Source: Streptomyces sp. NBC_00193 (GTDB lineage: Bacteria; Actinomycetota; Actinomycetes; Streptomycetales; Streptomycetaceae). From it: a stretch of 64,000 nucleotides of DNA. The notes under the pieces are model-generated. The model ran no database searches. It was not told the origin of the DNA and worked only from the letters and a program-made list of their open reading frames with translations. How positions within the stretch are numbered: position 1 is the first letter of the stretch; every line of letters starts with the position of its first letter. The stretch is taken from NCBI RefSeq assembly GCF_026342735.1, contig NZ_JAPEMM010000001.1, positions 1,612,001 to 1,676,000 of the forward strand. Reading direction: 5' to 3'. Shown in pieces: positions 41,793 to 64,000 of this stretch. The position numbers were made by a program, and so were the translations under genes.

Positions 41793-43094
41793 TCAGCGGG
41801 CCACGGCCCGTCCCCCCTGCTTGAGGGGAAGGGAGCGCCGCTGGGCGGCCATGCGGTCGATGAGGGTGAGGGCGGGCGCCGTCAGCACCGTGGTGACCAG
41901 CGTCATCACCACCAGCATGGCGAACACGGTGGGCGTGATGATCCCCAGTTCCAGTCCGACACCGAGCACCACGAGCTCGGTCAGTCCCCGGCAGTTCATG
42001 AGGGCGCCGAGCGAGAGCGCCTCCTGCCAGCCGAGCCCGGTCACCCGGGCCGCACCCGTGCTGCCGGCCCACTTGGAGACGGTCGCCACCGCGATGATGA
42101 CGGCGCACCAGCCCCACAGGCCCGGCTCCGCCCCGATCAGCCGGAAGTCGGTCTTCAGTCCGGAGTAGGTGAAGAACAGCGGCAGCAGGAGCACCACGGT
42201 GAAGCCCCGCATCAGCTCCACGGCCGCCGCCTGGGCCGCACCGCGAGGAACGACGGCGCCGAACAGGAAGGCCCCGAAGATCGGATGGATGCCGATCCAG
42301 TCCGTGGCGAACGACGCCAGCAGGATTCCGGTGAGGAGCAGCGGCAGGACGGTGATTCCCTCACCCAGCCGGTCCGCGTGCCGCTCGGCCAGCCGGGCCA
42401 GCAGGGGGCGCAGCCCGTACATCATCGCGAAGATGAACACGGCGGTCAGGGCGACGGTGGTGACCACCCCGGTCAGGGAGGTGTCGTGGCCCAGGGCCGT
42501 CGCCAGGGCGAGCAGGCACCAGGCGGTGATGTCGTCGACGGCGGCGCACGTGAGGGCGAGTGCCCCGACGGGGGTGCGGTCCATCTTCCGGTCCGTGAGG
42601 ATCCGTGCGAGCACCGGGAAGGCGGTGATGCTCATCGACAGGGCCATGAAGAGCGCGAACGCCGGGAACCCGATGCCGGTGTCGGCGAAGCGCCCGTACA
42701 TCGCCACCGCGAGGAGGATCCCGCCGGCCATGGGCACGGCCACGCTCACGTTGCTGACCAGGGCCGCGACCTTGCCGCGGCTGCGGACCTGCGCCACGTT
42801 CAGCTCGTATCCGACGAGGAACATGAAGAGGACCAGGCCGATCTGGGCCAGTGAGTTGACCACGGGCAGCAGGTTCGCGGGAAAGAGCCACCGCTGTCCC
42901 TCGGGCCAGACGGCTCCGAGGAGGGAGGGGCCCAGCGCGATACCGGTCATGATCTCGCCGATGACCGGGGGCTGCCCCAGCCGCCTGCAGAGGTGGCCTG
43001 CCGCGCGGCAGGCGACCATGATCAGGGCGATCATCAGGAAGAGGTGGGACAGGGAAGATACAGCGGGCAGATCCAGTGCGAGCTCAGTCGGCAT
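41793..43094 (-). CDS. CPA2-family cation/proton antiporter at the end of the NRPS operon
   Basis: 433 residues with CGGAGG before the ATG (MPTELALDLPAVSSLSHLFL). About twelve hydrophobic helices. Features include AGHLCRRLGQPPVIGEIMTGIALGPSLLG at helix 2, typical of KefB/NapA-like exchangers, GYELNVAQVRSRGKVA, the ALTCAAVDDITAWCLLALA helix with the cation-binding DD pair, and a cytoplasmic end RSLPLKQGGRAVAR. It lies 44 bases after the four-module NRPS gene on the same strand, so it is probably cotranscribed. In ionophore clusters such antiporters give self-protection or help export; that role here is inference. Confidence 0.88.
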   Translation of the reverse strand: MPTELALDLPAVSSLSHLFLMIALIMVACRAAGHLCRRLGQPPVIGEIMTGIALGPSLLGAVWPEGQRWLFPANLLPVVNSLAQIGLVLFMFLVGYELNVAQVRSRGKVAALVSNVSVAVPMAGGILLAVAMYGRFADTGIGFPAFALFMALSMSITAFPVLARILTDRKMDRTPVGALALTCAAVDDITAWCLLALATALGHDTSLTGVVTTVALTAVFIFAMMYGLRPLLARLAERHADRLGEGITVLPLLLTGILLASFATDWIGIHPIFGAFLFGAVVPRGAAQAAAVELMRGFTVVLLLPLFFTYSGLKTDFRLIGAEPGLWGWCAVIIAVATVSKWAGSTGAARVTGLGWQEALSLGALMNCRGLTELVVLGVGLELGIITPTVFAMLVVMTLVTTVLTAPALTLIDRMAAQRRSLPLKQGGRAVAR

Positions 43095-43138
43095 CGGCGT
43101 GGCCTCCGTTCTGTGAAGCGTCGGTTGGTTCGGTGAAA

Positions 43139-55378
<12,240 letters not shown>

Positions 55379-55429
55379 GGCCAATTACTCTCTTTCAGGG
55401 ATTCGGGATGCCCGGGAGAAGACCGGGAG

Positions 55430-56265
55430 TTACGCCGGGGTCGGGTCCGCTACGTCGCGGTTCCACTCGGACTTCGTGGACTGCCAGCCGTCCTCGTCCA
55501 CTCCGCGTCGCCAGTAGCCGGAGATGGACACCTGCTCGCGTGGCAGGCCGCGTTCCACCCGGAGGTGGTGCCGCAGCGACTTCACGAAGTGCGCCTCTCC
55601 GTGGACGAAGGCGTGCACCGTGCCGGCCGGGAAGTCCGCCGCGGAGACGGCCTCGTGGAGCGCCGTGCCGATCTGGCCGTCACCGCGGTGCAGCCAGACG
55701 ATGTCGGCATCGGCCGGCGTGTCGATCTTCTGTTCCTCGTCCGGACCGGCGACCTCGATGAACGCCTTGGCGACCGCGCCCGCGGGCAGCGCCTCCAGGG
55801 AGGCCGCGATCGCGGGCAGGGCGCTCTCGTCGCCGGCGAACAGGTGCCAATCGGCCTCGGTGGAGGGCGCGTAGCCGCCTCCGGGACCGACGAAGTGGAT
55901 CTCGTCCCCGGGTCGGGCGTTCGCGGCCCAGCGGGCGGCCAGACCGTTGTCCCCGTGACAGGCGAAGTCCACGGCCAGCTCGACGGTGTCCGGGTCCCAG
56001 CTGCGCACGGTGTACGTACGGGTCCGGGGCCACTGCTCCCTGGGGAACTCCTTGCGGACGGCCGCGAGGTCGAACGGCTCGGGGTACTGCACGTCCTCCA
56101 GGGGGAAGACGAGCTTGACGTAGTGATCGGTGTACTGGCCTGCGTCGAACTCCTGCAGGCCCTCGCCGCCGAGCACGACCCTGACCATGTGCGGGGTCAG
56201 CCATTCGACCCGGAGCACCTGCCCCCGGTGCATCGCCGACCTGTTGGGCTTCGGATTGTCGGACA

Positions 56266-56266
<1 letters not shown>
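55430..56266 (-). CDS. Siderophore-interacting protein (FAD-dependent ferric reductase family)
   Basis: 278 residues; its ATG shares one base with the stop of the preceding A-T-TE gene (TAATG), so translation is coupled. The N-terminal FAD-binding barrel has VEWLTPHMVRVVLGGEGLQEF, DHYVKLVF and RTRTYTVRSWDPDTVELAVDFACHG (the R-x-Y-[ST] flavin motif). The NAD(P)H-binding C-terminal half is the SIP domain: WHLFAGDESALPAIAASLEALPAG, TVHAFVHGEAHFVKSLRHHLRVERGLPREQVSISGYWRRGVDEDGW. SIP proteins of the ViuB/FscN group reduce ferric siderophores. Here it may recycle an iron complex of the NRPS product or simply supply electrons to a tailoring oxygenase. Confidence 0.93.
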
Positions 56267-58923
<2,657 letters not shown>

Positions 58924-58930
58924 GTGTCAA

Positions 58931-59731
58931 TCACCCTCTTTCGGGGTCTGATGCGGAAAGGGACACCGATCCCAGGGACCCGAACGACGCCCGGACGGTG
59001 GAACCTGCCGTGAGATCGACCGCTGCGGCCAGCGATCCGGCCAGGACCACGTCGCCGGCGCCGATCCCCGCACCGAAAGAGGCCAGCAGGCGCACGAGGA
59101 ATGCCACGGACTCCGCCGGATGCCCCAGCACGGCCGCACCGGTCGCCGTGAGCACGCGGTCACCGGACTCGAAGACCATGGTCTCGGCGGCGAGATCGCG
59201 TCCGTCGAAGGGAACGGCCTCGCCCACGACGACCATGGCCGACGAGGCGTTGTCCGCGACCGTGTCCACCCAGGCGATGTCCCAGTTCTCGATGCGGCTG
59301 TCGAGCACCTCAAGGGCCGGGAAGACCTCGATGGTGGCGTCCAGTACGTCCGCAGCGGTCGTACGGGGATCGGAGAGATCGGCGCCGATCCGGAAGGCGA
59401 TCTCCCCTTCGACCTTGGGCGAGATGAACCGTCCCGGATCGAGGCAGGCGCCGTCGGCGAGGATCATGGCTTCGGTCAGGAAGCCGAAATCCGGTTCGTC
59501 GACTCCGAACATCTCCTGAATGGCCAGGCTCGTCGCGCCGATCTTGTATCCGGCGTGCACCGCCCCGTTCTCGTGTTCCAGTTCGCGGAATGCGCGCTGG
59601 ATGACGTAGGCGTCCTGTGCGGTGAACTCGGGATACCGGGCCGAGATGGGCGGTATCGGCTTGCGTTCCTTCTTGGCGTTCCACAGTTCGGCGGCTATGC
59701 GCTGGTGAACGGCTCGGGGTTCCTGAAGCAT
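58931..59731 (-). CDS. 2-keto-4-pentenoate hydratase / oxalocrotonate decarboxylase family protein (MhpD-like)
   Basis: 266 residues. Family features: IQRAFRELEHENGAVHAGYKIGATSLAIQEMFGVDEPDFGFL at the start, the metal-binding PKVEGEIAFRIG (E-x-E) and EVFPALEVLDSRI, then NASSAMVVVGEA and GHPAESVAFLVRLLASFGAGIGAGDVVLAGS. In catabolism MhpD hydrates 2-hydroxypenta-2,4-dienoate to 4-hydroxy-2-oxopentanoate. Since the aldolase and dehydrogenase of the same route are two and three genes upstream, and no ring-cleavage dioxygenase is present, here it may work in reverse, dehydrating a 4-hydroxy-2-oxoacid in a biosynthetic direction. Its start follows the methyltransferase stop by 13 bases. Confidence 0.88.
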   Translation of the reverse strand: MLQEPRAVHQRIAAELWNAKKERKPIPPISARYPEFTAQDAYVIQRAFRELEHENGAVHAGYKIGATSLAIQEMFGVDEPDFGFLTEAMILADGACLDPGRFISPKVEGEIAFRIGADLSDPRTTAADVLDATIEVFPALEVLDSRIENWDIAWVDTVADNASSAMVVVGEAVPFDGRDLAAETMVFESGDRVLTATGAAVLGHPAESVAFLVRLLASFGAGIGAGDVVLAGSLAAAVDLTAGSTVRASFGSLGSVSLSASDPERG

Positions 59732-59744
59732 GGTGCGCGACCGG

Positions 59745-60737
59745 CTACTTGGTCGCCAGGAACAGCCGGCCGCCCGGCATGACCTGGGAGGAGGCCTCGA
59801 CGTCCGAGAAGCCTGCGCTGCGGAACTTCTCCACCCACTGGTCCTCGGTGGGCAGGTTGATGCCCATGAAGTTCGAGTGCAGGTAGGTGAAGAGGGCGCT
59901 GAACTTGCGCTCGCGGTCCTCCTGTCCGTAGGAGACCGCGTCGACCACGGCCAGGATGCCGCCGGGGGCCAGAGCCTTGTGGCAGGTGCGCAGCACGTCG
60001 TCGAAGGCGGCCTCGTCCTGCAGGACGTCGTGCATCACGAAGCAGGCCTGGATGACGTCGGCCCCCTCCAGCGGGCTGGGGTCCTCGATCAGGGACTCGA
60101 CCGAGCGCTCCACGACCCGGAGCCGGCCGTCGACCCCGGCGCGCACCGCGTCCTCCCGCGCGGCGGCGCAGGCCCCCGAGCTCAGGTCCAGGGCGACACC
60201 GGTCCGGTCCTCGTCCTGGGCGAGGAGGCCGATGAGCAGGCCGGCGGCGCCCGCGCCGAGGTCGACGACGTGCTTGGCGCCGGCGGCCACGACCCGCTCG
60301 ACGACGGCCGGGTAGAAGGTGCGGTCCCCGATCCAGCGCGAGCTGACCGCTACGCGGCGCCCGTCACGCTGGTAGGTCTCGGCGGCCGACTCGTCCTCGG
60401 AGAGGAAGGCGCGCGCGTTCTGCAGCAACGGGCTGTTGGCGGTCAGGGACCAGGACAGGTAGCCGACCTGGTGCCGCCAGTCCGCGTAGTCCTCGCAGGC
60501 GCGGTACAGGCCGTCCCCGTCCCCGGCGGCGAGCAGTCCGGCGGACGACAGAGCGCGGACGAATTCACCGATGCGGTGCTGGGAAAGACCCGTCACCTCG
60601 GCCAGCTCGGCGACGGTGAAGGTGCGGCCCGAGTCCAGCACCTGGTCCACGCCGATCTCGGCGGCGATCTGGAGCAGTGCGGCGACCGCCGCGTAATCCG
60701 CTCCCACTTCGCGTGCGGAATCCAACGTCAACGTCAT
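59745..60737 (-). CDS. SAM-dependent methyltransferase resembling alpha-ketoacid C-methyltransferases (MppJ/SgvM/MarI group)
   Basis: 330 residues from the ATG at 60737 (MTLTLDSAREVGADYAAVAAL), chosen because GAGGAG lies 7 bases before it; the frame opens at 60797 through a tandem repeat and lacks a site there. An N-terminal winged-helix dimerisation domain (FTVAELAEVTGLSQHRIGEFVRALSSAGLL) precedes the Rossmann SAM domain (HVVDLGAGAAGLLIGLLAQD; GVALDLSSGACAAAREDAVRAG). The linker TYQRDGRRVAVSSRWIGDRTFYPAVVE and the C-terminal FSALFTYLHSNFMGINLPTEDQWVEKFRSAGF follow the pattern I remember for MppJ, which methylates the beta carbon of phenylpyruvate. An O-methyltransferase is the alternative. 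In this operon a keto acid from TyrA or from the aldolase could be the substrate. Confidence 0.8.
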   Translation of the reverse strand: MTLTLDSAREVGADYAAVAALLQIAAEIGVDQVLDSGRTFTVAELAEVTGLSQHRIGEFVRALSSAGLLAAGDGDGLYRACEDYADWRHQVGYLSWSLTANSPLLQNARAFLSEDESAAETYQRDGRRVAVSSRWIGDRTFYPAVVERVVAAGAKHVVDLGAGAAGLLIGLLAQDEDRTGVALDLSSGACAAAREDAVRAGVDGRLRVVERSVESLIEDPSPLEGADVIQACFVMHDVLQDEAAFDDVLRTCHKALAPGGILAVVDAVSYGQEDRERKFSALFTYLHSNFMGINLPTEDQWVEKFRSAGFSDVEASSQVMPGGRLFLATK

Positions 60738-60761
60738 TTCTTGCTCCTCAGATTTCTGAAA

Positions 60762-60797
60762 GTCCGTCACGTGCGTCACGTGCGTCACGTCCGTCAC
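60762..60797. repeat. Four 9-base tandem units between aldolase and methyltransferase genes
   Basis: Units GTCCGTCAC, GTGCGTCAC, GTGCGTCAC and GTCCGTCAC follow each other without gaps at 60762-60797. Read on the minus strand they give GTGACGNAC, and the last unit contains the aldolase stop. Adjacent units create GTCACGTGCGTCAC-like CACGTG palindromes. The array lies between the aldolase stop and the methyltransferase ribosome-binding site. Confidence 0.88.
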
Positions 60798-61831
60798 ATG
60801 ACGGCGTAGAGAGAGTTCTTCTCGGCGAGATCCATCGCCACTTCGATGATCGAGTCCTCTTGGCCGGCGACGACGCCCCTGCGGCCGAGCTCCATCAGGA
60901 TTTCCCGCGGGTCCACCTGGAACTGCTCGGCGGCGCGGCGCGTGGGGCCGGCGAATCCGGAGAAGACACCGGCGATTCCGCTGGTGATGGTCACGCTGTC
61001 GTTCGTCGGAACGCGCTTGACGAAGGTGGATTCCGCGAGATCGCCCGCATCGAGGGCCGCGAACAGCTGGAGCTTGGTGTCGATCTGCTCCAAGTGGAGG
61101 TTCGCGGCGACCAGTTCGAGCGGCGCGTTGCCGGCGCCCGCGCCGAAGCCGCGCGCCGTGACGTCCACGATGGTCGCGCCGGCCTTGATGGCGGCCATGC
61201 TGTTCGTCACCGAGAGGCCGAGGTTGTTGTGGCCGTGGAAGCCGATCTCGATGTCGAGTGCCTCGACGAGCGCGCCGACCTTTTCGGCGACCGTGGCCGG
61301 GGTGTACGCACCGGCCGAGTCCATCAGGACGACCGCGTTCGCTCCGTACCCCTGCATGAGCCGCGCCTGCTCGATGAGCGTCTTGGTCGACGCCATGTGG
61401 CTCATCAGCAGCAGGCCTTTGACGGTGACGCCCATCGAACTCAGCATGGTGATCTGCTGGCGGGTCACGTCCGCTTCCGAGCAGTGCGCACCGACGCGGA
61501 CCTCGTCGACTCCGCAGTCCAGTGCGGGCTTCAGATCGCGTTCGACGGTCGCGAACCCGGGGATGGACAGGACGCCGAGGCGCGTGTTCTTCAGCTGGTC
61601 GCGGGCGGCGGTGAGCATCTCGGTGTCGCTCAGCGCGGCACGTCCGACCTGGATGGACGAGGCGCCGAGTCCATTGCCGTGCCCGACCTCCAGGAGGTCG
61701 GCGCCCGCCAGCTCGGCGGCCTTGGCGTAGGAGACGATGTCCGCACGGCCCAGCTGATGCGCCACGGCGTGGTTTCCGTCGCGCAGGGTCGTGTCACAGA
61801 TTTCGAGCCGGCGCTCGTCAGGGGTCCTCAT
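60794..61831 (-). CDS. 4-hydroxy-2-oxovalerate aldolase family protein (MhpE/DmpG/NikB-like)
   Basis: 345 residues, full length for DmpG-type enzymes including the C-terminal communication domain. The pyruvate- and metal-binding residues are present: EICDTTLRDGNHAVAH (Arg17, Asp18, His21) and IGFHGHNNLG (metal His pair). The C-terminal block reads SGIAGVFSGFAGP where catabolic enzymes have GYAGVYSSFL, so the presumed catalytic Tyr is Phe (~290). Enzymes of this group cleave or form 4-hydroxy-2-oxoacids from pyruvate and an aldehyde. NikB of nikkomycin is a biosynthetic relative. Its ATG overlaps the stop of the dehydrogenase gene by 4 bases; the two normally form a channelling complex. Confidence 0.9.
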   Translation of the reverse strand: MRTPDERRLEICDTTLRDGNHAVAHQLGRADIVSYAKAAELAGADLLEVGHGNGLGASSIQVGRAALSDTEMLTAARDQLKNTRLGVLSIPGFATVERDLKPALDCGVDEVRVGAHCSEADVTRQQITMLSSMGVTVKGLLLMSHMASTKTLIEQARLMQGYGANAVVLMDSAGAYTPATVAEKVGALVEALDIEIGFHGHNNLGLSVTNSMAAIKAGATIVDVTARGFGAGAGNAPLELVAANLHLEQIDTKLQLFAALDAGDLAESTFVKRVPTNDSVTITSGIAGVFSGFAGPTRRAAEQFQVDPREILMELGRRGVVAGQEDSIIEVAMDLAEKNSLYAVM

Positions 61832-62724
61832 CGACGTGCCTCCGCTCGGCCCTCGGCGACAGCCACTGCCGCGCAGGTGATGACGTCCAGATTCCCGGCG
61901 TAGCGCGGGAGCCAGTCACCGAGTCCTTCCACTTCGATGGTCACCATGATGCGATCGCCCGTCGCAACCGGCGGAACGACAACGCGATACCCAGGTACAT
62001 AGGAATTGATCCGCTTCTCCATGAGGCCGACCGAGACGCGCAGCGCCTCCATGTCGATGTTTTCGGAGGCCGGGACCGCGATGGTGTTCCTCATGACGAT
62101 TCCCGGCTCTGCCGGATTGATGATGAGGATCGTCCTTGCGGTTTCCACCCGGCTGAATTCGTGTGTCGCCTTCTGGGTGGTGAAGGCGTATTCGTCGATG
62201 TTCGCCCGCGTCGCGGGGCCGACGCTCTGCGACGAGCTCGCGGTGGCGATCTCGAGGTAGCCCAGGCCGTTCTCGGAGGCCTCGCTGAAGCAGTGCGCGA
62301 TGGGCACCGCGGCCTGTCCGCCGCAGGACACCATGCTCACGTTCGGCTCGGTGAGGCACTCCTCGAGGTTCAGCGCCGGAACGCAGAACCTGCCGAGGTG
62401 GGCCGGCGTGAGGTCGACGACCGGAATGCCGAGGGCTTCGAGCACCTTGTAGTTGTGGATCGCGTCCGCGGCCGACGTCGCGTCGAAGACCAGGTCGATC
62501 CGGTCCGCGATCGCGGCGATGGCGTCGATTCCGTCGGCGGACGTCGGAACCCCGCGGTTCTCGGCGAGCTCTATGCCCGGCGAGGTGGTGCGCCGCCCGG
62601 CGAACATGTCGCAGCGCAGATAGGGCGAGGCGATGACCTTGAGCAGCAGGTCGCAGCCGATGTTTCCCGTGCCGATGATGGCCACGCGAAGAGGGTTAGC
62701 AATGGTGTCGTCGTATGTGTTCAT
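61828..62724 (-). CDS. Acylating aldehyde dehydrogenase (MhpF/DmpF/NikA-like)
   Basis: 298 residues with AAGAGGACAG before the ATG. NAD-binding: RVAIIGTGNIGCDLLLKVIASPY. The catalytic Cys is in NVSMVSCGGQAAVPIAHCFSEA; VDLTPAHLGRFCVPALNLEECL and INPAEPGIVMRNTIAVPA are further family blocks. The enzyme interconverts an acyl-CoA (acetyl-CoA in catabolism) and its aldehyde, coupled to NAD(H). Next to the aldolase it would provide the aldehyde for aldol addition to a 2-oxoacid when run reductively, as NikA does with picolinoyl-CoA. The acyl group used here cannot be read from the sequence. Confidence 0.92.
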   Translation of the reverse strand: MNTYDDTIANPLRVAIIGTGNIGCDLLLKVIASPYLRCDMFAGRRTTSPGIELAENRGVPTSADGIDAIAAIADRIDLVFDATSAADAIHNYKVLEALGIPVVDLTPAHLGRFCVPALNLEECLTEPNVSMVSCGGQAAVPIAHCFSEASENGLGYLEIATASSSQSVGPATRANIDEYAFTTQKATHEFSRVETARTILIINPAEPGIVMRNTIAVPASENIDMEALRVSVGLMEKRINSYVPGYRVVVPPVATGDRIMVTIEVEGLGDWLPRYAGNLDVITCAAVAVAEGRAEARR

Positions 62725-62758
62725 TCACTGTCCTCTTTTCCTCTGTTCCGAAATGGGC

Positions 62759-63910
62759 CTACGCCACGTGGAATTGATCAGCTGCGCGGCCTGCCGCGTT
62801 CCGTGCGACGGACACCTGGTCCGCGCTGACGGATTCGGCGTTCCAGCCGGCTCCGCCCAGCTCCCGTACGATCTGGCCGGCCCGCAGGGCCGGGACCTCG
62901 AACACGAGGGAGAGGGTGTCTTCCTCCGCCGAGTACCGCGGTACGGCGTCCTCCTGCTCCACCTGGAGCGTCCTCAGCACGTCCAGCAGGCGGACCAGCT
63001 GTCCGGGCCCCTCGGGGACCGGAACCTGCACGTACGTCTGCCGGTCCGCGACCTGCCGCTCCTGGATCGCCGCCAGTCCGGCAGCGCCCCTGTTCAGCAG
63101 ATCGACCATCGGTTCCAGGGTCTGGCCCCGGGTGTCCAGCGGTGCGGTGGACAGGTCGTCGAGCGTGGCCATCAGGGTCGTCAGGTCGTCCCTGAGCTCC
63201 CGCAGCACTCCGGCGACGGCCGGTGCGTTGGCCTGCAGGATGTCGTTCCACAGCTCGGTGTCCCGGACCGCCATCCGCGTCACGTCGCGCAGTGCCTGCC
63301 CCGCGAGCCGGAACGAGGCCCGCGAGCCGTGCTCCAGCCGCGCGGCCATCAGGCTGGCCACCACGTGCGGGGCGTGCGAGGCCAGCGCCACCGCGTCGTC
63401 GTGGGCGCGGTCGCCCATGATCGCGGGGATCGCCCCGCACAGCGCGATCATCTCGAACACCCGGTTCACCGCGTCCTGGGACGTCGTCTCCGACGGAGTC
63501 AGGACCCAGGGCCGGTCCTCGAACAGATCCGCGCGAGCGGCGAGCGGTCCGCCGCGCTCGCGGCCGGCCAGCGGATGCCCGCCCACGTAACTGGCCGACG
63601 TACCGCCCGACTTCCAGATGTCCCGGGCCGTCTGCGCCTTCACACTCGCCACGTCGGTGTAGGTCCGGGCCAGCCCTCGGGCCTGCATCCTGGCGAGCAC
63701 GGCGCCCACCGCGCCCGGCGGTACGGCGATCACCGCCAGGTCGGCCGACTCGTCCGGAGCGCCCAGCACGCCCGCTCCCAGGGCGGCGGCCGTGCGGGCA
63801 GCCGCCTCGTCCTTGTCGAGCAAATGCACTCGTACGCCGTGCCGGCTCACCGCCAGGCCGATCGAGGTGCCGATCAGGCCCGTGCCGACCACGGCCATGG
63901 TTCGTATCAC
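62759..63910 (-). CDS. Prephenate dehydrogenase with C-terminal ACT domain
   Basis: 383 residues from a GTG at 63910 with GGGGGT upstream (an ATG at 63898 is an alternative). NAD-binding: RTMAVVGTGLIGTSIGLAVSRHGVRVHLLDKD. Catalytic region: VGGHPLAGRERGG with the conserved His, and RAHDDAVALASHAPHVVASLMA. The last ~75 residues are an ACT-like regulatory domain (YVQVPVPEGPGQLVRLLDVLRTL). It oxidises prephenate to 4-hydroxyphenylpyruvate. A copy inside an NRPS operon usually feeds tyrosine, hydroxyphenylglycine or another aryl unit, as in glycopeptide clusters. It starts 34 bases upstream of the dehydrogenase gene. Confidence 0.9.
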   Translation of the reverse strand: MIRTMAVVGTGLIGTSIGLAVSRHGVRVHLLDKDEAAARTAAALGAGVLGAPDESADLAVIAVPPGAVGAVLARMQARGLARTYTDVASVKAQTARDIWKSGGTSASYVGGHPLAGRERGGPLAARADLFEDRPWVLTPSETTSQDAVNRVFEMIALCGAIPAIMGDRAHDDAVALASHAPHVVASLMAARLEHGSRASFRLAGQALRDVTRMAVRDTELWNDILQANAPAVAGVLRELRDDLTTLMATLDDLSTAPLDTRGQTLEPMVDLLNRGAAGLAAIQERQVADRQTYVQVPVPEGPGQLVRLLDVLRTLQVEQEDAVPRYSAEEDTLSLVFEVPALRAGQIVRELGGAGWNAESVSADQVSVARNAAGRAADQFHVA

Positions 63911-63932
63911 CGCTACCCCCGTAGCCTTTAGG

Positions 63933-64000
63933 TCAGTAGCTGGGGTGGGCCCAGCGCATTCCGTCGGCGGACGGCACGAGCCCGCCCTCGCGGATCGGGT
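63933..64000 (-). CDS. C-terminal end of an unidentified gene (5' part beyond window)
   Basis: The minus strand holds an open frame from the right edge to a TGA at 63933-63935, encoding PIREGGLVPSADGMRWAHPSY. It lies 22 bases before the prephenate dehydrogenase start, as expected for the preceding gene of the same operon. About 22 residues are too few to identify a family. Confidence 0.45.
   Translation of the reverse strand, partial: PIREGGLVPSADGMRWAHPSY

Noticed and set aside
58931..62724. Meta-cleavage catabolic operon unrelated to the NRPS
   Set aside because: The genes are interleaved with and coupled to NRPS, methyltransferase and prephenate dehydrogenase genes, and no dioxygenase or hydrolase of an upper pathway is present in the window.

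Overview
The window is very G+C-rich actinobacterial chromosome, almost certainly Streptomyces. Third positions are nearly all G/C, GTG starts and ATGA/GTGA overlaps are common, and the gene content is typical of the genus: a DasR-type site before a GH18 chitinase, a NagE-type PTS permease, a PASTA-less Ser/Thr kinase, GTP-dependent PEPCK, a DUF4386/TetR pair and a GlxA-like copper oxidase. I saw no tRNA, rRNA, CRISPR array, insertion sequence or phage gene.

Layout. 1-2.1 kb: end of a Tad/Flp pilus locus on the minus strand (CpaE-like fragment, CpaB, a zinc-ribbon protein). 2.1-5.7 kb: secreted chitinase and M14 carboxypeptidase. 5.7-7.6 kb: membrane Ser/Thr kinase. 7.7-12 kb: D-amino-acid use (RidA, IclR regulator, D-serine-deaminase-like enzyme, N-acyl-D-amino-acid deacylase) with a compact palindromic operator between the divergent genes. 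12-20 kb: a DUF218 membrane protein, a deazaflavin-dependent nitroreductase-like protein, an MFS transporter, a TetR/DUF4386 pair with twin operators, a macrodomain protein, the PTS permease and a mini-DeoR. 20-24 kb: AlaA-like aminotransferase, and a heme-oxygenase-like gene coupled to a polyprenyl synthetase. 24.7-29.3 kb: a four-gene operon (binding protein, TelA, VWA lipoprotein fused to a binding-protein domain, possible XpaC-like protein) of unknown function. 29.3-32.6 kb: PEPCK, hemolysin III, and a short Vgb-like secreted protein. 32.6-39.4 kb: a cell-surface glycan locus with a GlxA-like oxidase and three membrane glycosyltransferases. 39.6-43.1 kb: DUF255 protein and a CPA2 antiporter.

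43.1-64 kb (continuing past the right edge): one minus-strand biosynthetic operon. Reading in transcription order it is the end of an unidentified gene, prephenate dehydrogenase, acylating aldehyde dehydrogenase, hydroxy-oxoacid aldolase, an alpha-ketoacid-methyltransferase-like protein, a 2-keto-4-pentenoate-hydratase-family protein, a stand-alone A-T-TE NRPS, a siderophore-interacting flavoprotein, and a four-module NRPS (A-T-C-A-T-C-A-T-C-A-T-TE); the antiporter follows 44 bases later. Combining a complete meta-cleavage-type trio with a methyltransferase and an A-T-TE is unusual. I read it as a pathway to a non-proteinogenic building block for a small peptide. I do not recognise the product. 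This operon is the best candidate for an undescribed system here; the TelA/VWA operon is second.
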